NCBI GenBank assembly: GCA_002887195.1
Contig: PJAB01001091.1
Location: 1 to 17,362, forward strand
Source: Chrysochromulina parva
Lineage: Eukaryota > Haptophyta > Prymnesiales > Chrysochromulinaceae
Direction of reading: 5' to 3'
Length of the DNA: 17,362 bases
The notes under the pieces were generated by a model that saw only the letters and a list, made by a program, of their open reading frames with translations, made no database searches and was not told the origin of the DNA. Below, in pieces: positions 1 through 6,946 of this stretch. The position numbers and the translations under genes are program-made. Position 1 is the stretch's first letter. Every line of letters begins with the position of its first letter.

Positions 1-150
1 GCTGCATGCGAGTGCTCATCACGGCGCCGTGAGGGGAAGTGAGCCTCGGGGCGAGCGGGGCGGCTGCATGCGAGTGCTCATCACGGCGCCGTGAGGGGAA
101 GTGAGCCTCGGGGCGAGCGGAGCGGCTGCATGCGAGTGTGCTCACCACGC
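1..150. repeat. 62-bp tandem repeat, 2.4 copies, in intron 0
   Basis: Units 1-62 and 63-124 differ by one base (G/A near 59 and 121). A third copy starts at 125 and diverges after about 14 bases into the C-rich acceptor tract. The array continues to the left edge, so total copy number is unknown. Confidence 0.95.
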
Positions 151-168
151 CCCCCCCACCCCCCACAG
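1..168 (+). other. 3' end of an intron (upstream intron 0)
   Basis: The window opens inside an intron that ends in a C-rich tract and ACAG at 168. It is mostly 62-bp tandem repeat (1-62, 63-124, truncated third copy from 125). Each copy carries the 'gcatgc..gtgctca' core also seen in introns 4 and 10. Confidence 0.7.
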
Positions 169-3100
169 GTACGCGCCGTGTGCCTCGCGGCCTACCGGCT
201 CATCAAGGCGATGGCGATCGGATGCCCCAAGGCTCAGCTTGCCCTCTTGCCTTCACTGCCCACCTTTGTGGCCATGACGTCGGCGAAGCCGAGCGCCGCC
301 CTCTTGTGCGTCGACGTCTCGCCGATGATGACGATCCAAACCATCTACCACGGCAACCACACGGTGTGCGCCCAAGACAGCGCCCATGTGGAGAAGGCGA
401 TCGTGTGACGAACCCTCACCCGCGCCCTCACCCTCACCCGCACCCGCACCCCAACCTTCACCCAGGTGTGTGCTCAAGTGGACGAGGCGACCGTTCGTCA
501 CGTTGTCGAGCTCGCGTCAGAGTCGCACGCGCCGCGCTTCTTGCGCGTCCTGCGCAGGTGAGTGCCACTGATTGAGCATCGATGAGCGCTGATGAGCACT
601 GATGAGCACTGATGACCACTCTAATTGAATGCGCCGCGCATCCTCCGCCGCAGCCTCATGCGCCCTGGCGGCCGACCCATCAAGCGCAACCAGAACCTCG
701 TCGTCAACTGCCTCAACGAGAAGGGGACTGCGCTTGTCTTCTACACCGGAGGGGCAGGGCGCGCCCGGCGCGACGCCCTCGTCGAGGCCGGCAGCCACCG
801 CCATCCCCACGGCGAGATACGCTACCACATGGAGCTCATGGCGTTGCTCGGCGAGGCGGTGATGGGTCAGTGTGCCGCGACCGAGAGGCAGGTCCAGGAG
901 ATGCTTCCCATCGACGAGCTGCTGCAACTGCTGCTGCACGCGACGGTCGTGCTGCCGCTCGAGCTGCGTGCGCATTACCTTCAGATCCTCCAGGAGGCGT
1001 ACGCTAATTGCCCTTGATTACCTTCAGATCCTCCAGGAGGCGTACGCTAATTGCCCTTGATTACCCCTCATTACCTTCAGATCCTCCAGGAGGCGTACGC
1101 TAATTGCCCTTGATTACCCCTCATTACCTTCAGATCCTCCAGGAGGCGTGCGCTAATTCCCTTTGCCCTTGATGGCCCCTGATGGCCTCTGATGACGCCC
1201 TTGATGGCCCCTGATGACGCCCTTGATGGCCTCCCTCCTCAGGTACCTCGCCACGGCGCATGTGTGTGACGACGTGGCGAGCGCGGATGATTTCGCGGAG
1301 CTTATCCAGATGCTTGCGGGCGAAGTGGAGGAGCTGGTGCACGAGGCAGTGCCGTCGTCGCGTCCGCAGAATGCCGAAGGCGACGGTACCGACTCGGTGC
1401 GGATAGACGAGGACGAGTTCCACGATGTCGAAGAGGAGGCCGCCGCTGCGGCTCGCATGCAAGCGATCGTGCGCGGGCGCGCGGACCGGAGGCGTGCTCG
1501 GAGGATCAAGTGGCGCGCGCAGCACACGGCCGTGGATGAGGACGAAGATGAGGGATTCGGGCTGCGGCGTGAGAGTTTCGTCATCGGCTCGGTGATGCCT
1601 ACGCTCACCCTCATCTATCAGTGCCACTACGTGCATGTGGCCGCCCTGCTCCACGAGGACCCGTCAGCGCGTCTGGTGCCGTTGCTGCATGAGCTGCTTG
1701 CGGAGGGCCCCGTGCCGCTGCTGCTGCAGGCCAGTGAGCCCGTGCGCGCGCTGCTCCAAGCGATCGCGCACGGGAGGGGGGAGGGCGCTCACACCGACGC
1801 GTGCGGCACTCAAGGAGGCACCCAGAAGGCATTCATGCTCGGCGGCCTCGGCGGCGCCTCGGACGCTCAGGATGGCGCTCGGGCGCTCAGGATGGCGCTC
1901 GGGGACGCTCAGGACGGCGCTCGGACGCTCAGGATGGCGCTCGGCCCAAGCGCCGTCCTGAGCAGCAATGACGGCGGCGACGGCAACGGCGGCGGCAACG
2001 TTGGCGGCGGCAACGTTGGCGGCGGCAACGTTGGCGGCGGCAACGTTGGCGGCGGCAGCGGCGGCGACAGTGGGCCGGTGGATAGCGCCGAGGACGACCC
2101 TCAGGAGCAGTTGGGCCCTTTCATGGATGCGTTCTTCGCGGGAGATCACAAGGAGATCGAGGGGCTCGTCAACGTCTTTGGCGCCGGGCTTCGCGCCTCG
2201 CTGCGCGCAGTTGCCGAGCACGCGCGGCGCAACCCGCACGATCCCGATCCGATGAGCTCAACGCCCATGCCCGAGGTGGCCAACACACGATCCCGCATGA
2301 CACGGTTGCTCGGCATGCAAGTGCTCACCACGGCGCCCCCATCCACCCCTCTCCCCACAGGTGGCCAACACCCGCTCGCTCATGAAACGGTTGCTCGAGG
2401 TGGGCTCTGCCGAGGACCTCAAGCGACGCAAGACCCCGAAGCTGCACCAGTATTGGGACTCTCTCGGGACGCAAGATCTGACCATCATGCTGCTGCGGGT
2501 GCTCGAGGAGATCCTCAAGGCGCCCACGAGCCTCTCGGAGCGAACGGCACAGCAGCGGCTGCTCTGCCGACTGGGCGCACCGACCATCGTCCTCAAGTTT
2601 GCGTCCTGCGAGGTCGATGCGCCTCTTGATTGCCTCCTGATTGCCACTGATTGCACAATGATTGAAACTGATTGCCACTGATTGCCACTGATTGCCTCCC
2701 TCATCAGGTCGATGAGCTCGCCCTCGCGGGGGTGCGCCTCGGGATTGCCATGCTCGAGGGCGGCAACAGCGAGGTGCAGAGCGCGCTCCTGAGCCTCCTA
2801 CAGACGAGCCACCCCGCCATCGCGCCCGCCGACGGCTCGGGCGGCTCCTTTGTGAGCGCGGTCAAGCGACGCATCCGGCTTGGCATCAAGGAGATCAAGG
2901 ACCGGAAGGACTACCTGGCTCAGCAGCACGAGCGGCGGGTGCTGTGGGACGAGACGTCGGAGGGCCTCTCGGCGAGCGCCAAGGCGCGTCTGATGGCCTT
3001 CGTCATTAGTCGGATGGCCTCTCCTCGCCTCTGAGTGCCTCTAATGGCGTCTGATGGCCTTTGTCATTAGTCGGATGGCCTCTGCTCGCCTCTGAGTGCC

Positions 3101-6100
3101 TCTAATGACGTCTGATGACCTCTGAATGTGCCTCTCATGACGTCTGATGGCCTTCGTCATTAGGCGATGCTTCGAGAGGACATTGAGAGGCCGTTCGAAT
3201 CGCGCGCGAATGTGGTCGATGTACTTGAGCTCATCCGCCTATTCTGCGAGGGGCACCGCGTGGACGTGCAGGTGATGACCCTCTGATGACCCCCTGATGA
3301 CCCCTGGTGACCCCCTGATGACCCCTGATGGCCCTCTGATGAGGGGGGCACCGCGTGGACGTGCAGGACTACCTGCGCGCGCAACAGTCGTCGGCCACGA
3401 GCCACGATCTGGTGACCGAGATCTTCCATTTCTTCCAGAGCCTCGAGCCGGAGCTTGATGTGAACAACGTGGATCAGGCGTGCAAGGCCGTCGACACGCT
3501 CACCGAGGTGGTACAGGTGATGAGCCCTGATGACCTCCTGATGACCCGATGATGCCCTACCATGGATCCCCGATGGGCCCCTGATGAGCCCTGATGACCT
3601 CCTGATGACCCGATGATGCTCTACCATGGATCCCCGATGGGCCCCTGATGAGCCCTGATGAGCCCCTGATGACCCGATGAGCTCTACCATGGATCCCCGA
3701 TGGGCCCCTGATGAGCCCTGATGAGCTCCTGATGACCCGATGAGCTCTACCATGGATCCCCGATGGGCCCCTGATGAGCCCTGATGAGCCCCTGATGAGC
3801 CCTGCTGAGCCCCTGATGAGCCCCGGATGACATGCTCGATATGCAGGGGAACACGAGCTACGGCAACTCGCAGCTACTCCTCCAGACGAAGCTCGTCTCG
3901 ATCCTGGAGCGGCTCGTCGAGAAGACAGGGCTCGAGGGCGCCCAGGACGGCGCCGACGAGGTGACGAAGCTGACGAAGCCGACGACGTCCGATGAGACGG
4001 GGCTCGAGGGCGCCCAGGACGACGCGTCGCATCTGTCGAAGCTGCGCGTGAGCTCGCTCACGCTGCTGCTCGCTCTGCTCGAGGGCTCGACGACTCAGAG
4101 CCACCAAGAGAAGATGCTGCGCGTGCTCGACCTCGGCGCGCTCGCCCGCTCCGTCGCCAAGAGTTACGAGCGCTCCGTCAGCCTCGCCGACGAGGCGCCC
4201 ACGAAGGCGCTCGACATGGAGACGGCGGAGCTGCACTATGTACCTCCGCTGCCACTCGAACCGCAGGGCAGGGGCTTCGGGCGCCTCACGCGCCGCCCCG
4301 GGCGCCTCGCGCGCCGCCCCGGGCGCCTCCGCCCCGGATGGTGTGGGGACCCCTTGGGGATCCTTACACCACTGTGCCCCGTCTGGCTCTGCCTCTGATC
4401 GCATTGCATGGCGCGCCTGCCCCTGCGCCCCCGTGCGCGCAGATGCTGCTCGCGAACCTGAAGCACTGGCAAGAGCAGCGCGATGGGGTGCTCCCTGGCC
4501 AAGCGCGCCGTATCGACGAGCTTCCAGACGCGATCAAGGCGGCGCTCGACCAACGGGTGTGCTCGATCGAGGTGGTCAACGCCGTCGGGGAGCTCGAGCG
4601 TGTCTATTTTCGGATGCCCGCCTTCTGCCGGCACCTCACGCGCGCGAATCGCGTTCGGATCCTGTGGGGAGTCGACCGCGAGACACCCGGCAAGGCGATC
4701 CAAGACTTTTGCCTCCGATTCGCGCCCGAGATCTATCGCGAGATGCGCCACGTCGAGTCGCTCGAATCGTCGAGCAACTTCTGGAACCTTCTCAATTGGC
4801 TGCACGCTCGCGCGCTCGTGGTCGAGTTCATGTTTGGCCTCGCGATCGCGCAGAACGTGCTGCTCCTCACACGCTTCTCGTCCCTCCACTTCGACGTCGA
4901 GTTCCTTGAGTACGCTGATGGCCACGGATGGCCACGGATGGCCACGGATGGCCACTGATGGCCACTGATTCCCACTGATTCCCACAGATTGCCACTGATT
5001 GCCACTGATTGCCACTGAGTTCCTCGAGTACGCTGATTGCCACGGATGACCCGCCTTGCATGCAAATGCTCATCACAGCGTCGCGCCTCCTTCACATTCA
5101 CAGGTACCTGTTCGGCAGCCTGCAGCTGGTTTGCTCGGGCACCGTCTTCGCGCGCCACGCCATCCACGTCGCGCCCCTCCGCGGCCCCGGACAGCTCATC
5201 AAGGACACCGAGCTCATCTTTCTCACGGTCGCCTCCGTCTTCTCCGTACTCGGGCTCGTCGTCTCGCCCCTCTTCTTTTGCTTCCACCTGCTCGACATCG
5301 TCAACAAGTTCTCCGACCTGCAGAACGTGTTCAAGGCGGTGACGCTCAACGGCTCGACGATCCTGCTGACGGGCATCTTTGGCGGGCTGGTCGTGTGGAT
5401 CTACGCGATCGTGGGGTACGCCTTCATGGCTGATCTCTTCTGATGACCTCTGATGACCCCTGATGACCCCTGATGACCTACGATGGCCTCTCTCATCAGG
5501 TACGCCTTCATGGCGGATCTCTTCGTGCGCCACGATGAAGTGAACGAGTTGAACGTTGAGATGTGCACGGACGTCTTCGTCTGCTGGGTGACGTCGGTCT
5601 CGATCGGGCTGCGGAAGGGCGACATCGGCGAGGTGATGGAGTCAAGGACGCCGACGATGTGATGTGTGGCTCTGAGTACATGTGATTGCCTCTCTGATTG
5701 CATATGATTGCCTCCCTCTTTAGGTGATGGAGCTCAAGGCCGCCGACGATGAGTGGTGGCCCTACCTGGCCATCTATCAGATCTCGTACTACATCATCGT
5801 CATCACCATCCTGCTCAATCTTATCTTCGGCATCATCATCGATACCTTCAGCCAGTACGGACTCCCGCACCCGTACCTCGCCCTTCATGGCCTCGCCTCG
5901 CTCCGCCTCGCTCCGCCTCGCTCCGCCTTGCCAGCTCCCCACCCGCCCGCCCGCCCGCCCGTTTGCCACTTGCCTCCACCGTCACAGGCTCCGTACCGAG
6001 AAGGCCGAGGATTACATGTGATTGCCTCTCTGATCACATGTGATCGCCTCCCTCCACCGTCACAGGCTCCGCTCCGAAAAGGCCGCCAACAAGCGCCAGA

Positions 6101-6681
6101 TGGAGAACACGTGCTTCATCTGCGGCGTCGACCGCTTCACGTTCGACACCAAAGGGGGCGGCTTCCAGCGCCACATCGACGAGGACCACTGCATGTGGCG
6201 CTACCTGTACTGCCTGTGCTACCTGTGGGATAAGGTGCCCACCGAGTACAACGGGTGGGAGCAGCACGTGGCGGCCAAGTTGGCTGCGGGCGACTTCTCG
6301 TTCCTGCCGCAGAACAACGCGATCGTGCTGCGGAAGCTCTGGATGGCCAAGGAGGAGGAGCACCGCGCCTTGCGCGACTCGATCCGACATGTGCGCACGC
6401 AGCTCGACAAACTGATCGTGGGCGAGTCGGGTAAGGCGATGGGGCAAGGCCGATGGAGCAGGGCGATGAAGGTCACGGAGATCAAGATGATGGAGGAGCT
6501 CTCGAACCAGCACGCGGCCGAGATGGAAGAGACCAAGAAGCAAGTCAAGGCCCTCGCCGAGCAGAGCGAAGAGATGCGCGCGACCTTGCGCCAGCTGGTC
6601 TCGCTCGTCGGCGGGCGCGTGAGCGGAGTCGAGGCCGCATCGACGTCGACACAGATGGCCGAGCCCGCTGGAATCGTGTGA
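169..6681 (+). CDS. IP3 receptor/ryanodine receptor-family calcium-release channel, 3' part, 14 exons
   Basis: Exons: 169-363, 466-557, 654-998, 1243-2275, 2361-2612, 2708-3001, 3164-3271, 3367-3516, 3847-4239, 4443-4909, 5104-5415, 5500-5632, 5724-5854, 6066-6681. Joined they total 4521 nt with one stop (TGA 6679), giving 1506 residues; the 5' end is outside the window. Residues 1-250 resemble the RIH domain of IP3 receptors, and 737-823 the RIH-associated domain (LIRLFCEGH, DYLRAQ). About 1060-1215 are membrane segments, and the last pore helix reads LLNLIFGIIIDTF near 1290. A cysteine/histidine cluster follows (C1318, C1321, H1338, H1343), matching the conserved tail after the last helix of IP3 and ryanodine receptors, then a coiled-coil-rich C-terminus. 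The family releases calcium from internal stores. Oddities are an IQ-like motif near residue 283, low-complexity glycine repeats in exon 4 and a divergent filter, GDIGE (1254-1258). The ligand cannot be judged because the N-terminal binding region is missing. Family call is firm; a few splice sites are uncertain. Confidence 0.9.
364..465 (+). other. Intron 1 of channel gene (102 bp)
   Basis: The intron starts GTGTGCGCCCAAG and the next exon starts GTGTGTGCTCAAG, so the intron's 5' end is a diverged copy of the downstream exon start. The interior is a CCCTCACCCGCACC simple repeat, and the acceptor is CCCAG at 465. A second donor GTGTGACG at 403 would add 13 codons in frame. The 364 donor gives the nearly gap-free match to IP3 receptors leading up to PRFL. 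Confidence 0.7.
558..653 (+). other. Intron 2 of channel gene (96 bp)
   Basis: Donor AG|GTGAGTG, acceptor CCGCAG|CC. The interior holds repeated 10-mers TGATGAGCAC. The intron end (631-653) resembles the upstream exon end (529-557), sharing gcgccgcgc and a final gcag. Joining gives the reading LRSLMRPGGRPIKRNQN, which fits the RIH region. Confidence 0.9.
975..1165. repeat. Fourfold tandem repeat of exon 3 end plus donor site
   Basis: A 43-bp unit (ttaccttcagatcctccagg...) occurs at 975-1017, 1018-1060, 1071-1113 and, slightly diverged, from 1124. Copies 3 and 4 are preceded by an extra ttacccctca, making a 53-bp period. Copy 1 spans the functional exon end and donor; the others are decoy donors. 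Confidence 0.95.
999..1242 (+). other. Intron 3 of channel gene (244 bp)
   Basis: Donor GC|GTACGCTAATTG, acceptor TCCTCAG|GTACC. Splicing gives LQILQEAYLATAHVCDD, matching the IP3 receptor RIH region. The exon end plus donor recurs three more times inside the intron. The rest is TGATGGCCCC and TGATGACGCC units. Confidence 0.9.
1862..1964. repeat. Exonic repeat, core GCTCAGGAYGGCGCTCGG, four direct copies and one inverted
   Basis: Copies of about 20-22 bp at 1862-1882, 1883-1902, 1903-1924 and 1925-1944, followed by an inverted copy at about 1945-1964 (gcgccgtcctgagca). They encode alternating DAQDGAR and LRMALG in exon 4. The same core recurs inside the kinesin gene at 15953-16116. Confidence 0.9.
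1985..2062. repeat. 15-bp repeat encoding (GGGNV)4 in exon 4
   Basis: The unit ggcggcggcaacgtt is repeated about four times in frame, giving a glycine-rich linker in the channel between the IQ-motif region and the next conserved segment. Confidence 0.9.
2276..2360 (+). other. Intron 4 of channel gene (85 bp)
   Basis: Donor GAG|GTGGCC, acceptor CCCCACAG|GTGGCC. The first 42 bases (2276-2317) copy the first 42 bases of exon 5 (2361-2402) with 34 identities. The rest is the 'gcatgcaagtgctcacc' family plus a pyrimidine tract. Confidence 0.85.
2613..2707 (+). other. Intron 5 of channel gene (95 bp)
   Basis: Donor GAG|GTCGATGCGC, acceptor CATCAG|GTCGATGAGC, so GTCGATG is repeated at both junctions. 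The interior is TGATTGCCAC/TGATTGCCTC units. Splicing keeps frame: EVDELALAGVRLGIAMLEGGN. Confidence 0.85.
3002..3163 (+). other. Intron 6 of channel gene (162 bp)
   Basis: The best in-frame solution is donor TTC|GTCATTAG and acceptor GTCATTAG|GCGATG, giving LMAF then AMLRED. The 24-bp segment ending in GTCATTAG occurs at about 2986-3009, 3047-3070 and 3140-3163. The weak donor makes this junction less certain than the others. Confidence 0.6.
3272..3366 (+). other. Intron 7 of channel gene (95 bp)
   Basis: Donor CAG|GTGATGACC, acceptor GTGCAG|GACTAC. The last 22 bases of exon 7 (3250-3271) are repeated exactly as the last 22 bases of the intron (3345-3366). The interior is TGATGACCCC units. 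Confidence 0.9.
3517..3846 (+). other. Intron 8 of channel gene (330 bp)
   Basis: Donor CAG|GTGATGAGC, acceptor ATATGCAG|GGGAAC. It is nearly all tandem repeat (see 3557-3809). The minus-strand open frame across it is a product of the repeats. Confidence 0.85.
3557..3809. repeat. 63-64-bp tandem repeat, four copies, in intron 8
   Basis: Copies begin at 3557, 3621, 3684 and 3747 with ctaccatggatccccgatgg. Each also contains several TGATGAGCCC/TGATGACCC sub-units, so it is a higher-order repeat built on the 10-mer. Confidence 0.95.
3928..4021. repeat. 22-bp exonic direct repeat in exon 9
   Basis: An identical 22-bp segment (gggctcgagggcgcc...) lies at 3928-3949 and 4000-4021 and encodes TGLEGAQD twice. 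The encoded AQDGA/AQDDA resembles the exonic repeat of exon 4 and kinesin. Confidence 0.85.
4240..4442 (+). other. Intron 9 of channel gene (203 bp)
   Basis: Donor TAT|GTACCT, acceptor GCGCGCAG|ATGCTG. The donor was chosen because ELHY joined to MLLANLKHWQEQR fits the family and keeps phase 0. It contains a short tandem 'cgccccgggcgcctc' repeat (about 4290-4335). No exon copy seen. Confidence 0.7.
4910..5103 (+). other. Intron 10 of channel gene (194 bp), composite
   Basis: Donor GA|GTACGCTGATGG, acceptor TTCACAG|GTACC. The exon end and donor are copied inside the intron (about 5017-5048). TGATTGCCAC and TGGCCACGGA units follow the first donor. The 3' part (5058-5080) is the 'gcatgcaaatgctcatc' family of introns 0 and 4. 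Confidence 0.9.
5416..5499 (+). other. Intron 11 of channel gene (84 bp)
   Basis: Donor GG|GTACGCC, acceptor CATCAG|GTACGCC. The intron's first 25 bases (5416-5440) equal the first 25 bases of exon 12 (5500-5524) except one. The interior is TGATGACCCC units. Confidence 0.95.
5633..5723 (+). other. Intron 12 of channel gene (91 bp)
   Basis: Donor GAG|GTGATGG, acceptor TTTAG|GTGATGG. The intron start (5633-5659) copies the exon 13 start (5724-5751), with one base deleted and one substitution. The intron lies directly after the selectivity-filter codons. Confidence 0.9.
5855..6065 (+). other. Intron 13 of channel gene (211 bp)
   Basis: Donor CA|GTACGG, acceptor GTCACAG|GCTCCG. Splicing gives IIIDTFSQLRSEK, a strong family match. 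A duplicated acceptor with 20-odd bases of exon start lies at about 5974-6007; its use would hit a stop. Also contains (gctccgcctc)n and (gcccgcccg)n simple repeats. Confidence 0.95.
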
Positions 6682-6946
6682 CCCCTCGAACAAAATCCCA
6701 CAGCCATCCCCGCCCTTGGCGCCAACGGCGACTGCACGGCAGCGGCGCAAGAATGGCCTTCTGAGGAGGACGCGATGGAAGTGGCGTGGTGGTATACTCC
6801 GCTCGTAGGACTAGCAAGGAGCCGGGAGGTAAAAGTGTCGCGTACATGTAGCGAGCCTGACAGGGCCGAGCCGTACCGGGTGTATGGAAACTCCTACCTG
6901 CCACGTAAAATCTCCCCACGAAGCGCCGATCTCACACGCTTCCTAA
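6682..6946. other. Convergent intergenic region
   Basis: This region lies between the ends of the channel gene and the F-box-like gene and should hold both 3' untranslated regions. I see no gene or clear repeat. Confidence 0.6.

Noticed and set aside
3160..3753. 197-residue minus-strand open frame
   Set aside because: It consists of translated 63-bp intron repeats (SGAHQGSSGAHRGS...) and overlaps two exons of the channel gene on the opposite strand.
3557..3809. CRISPR-like array
   Set aside because: Repeats are contiguous 63-bp tandem units without unique spacers, within a spliceosomal intron.
558..3846. C/D snoRNAs in the introns (TGATGA and CTGA boxes)
   Set aside because: Box-like motifs are everywhere because the 10-mer repeat contains both; no terminal stems or guide regions could be defined.
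4236..5533. Long minus-strand frames (259 and 266 residues)
   Set aside because: Antisense to well-supported channel exons; the N-terminal parts are translated TGATTGCC repeats.
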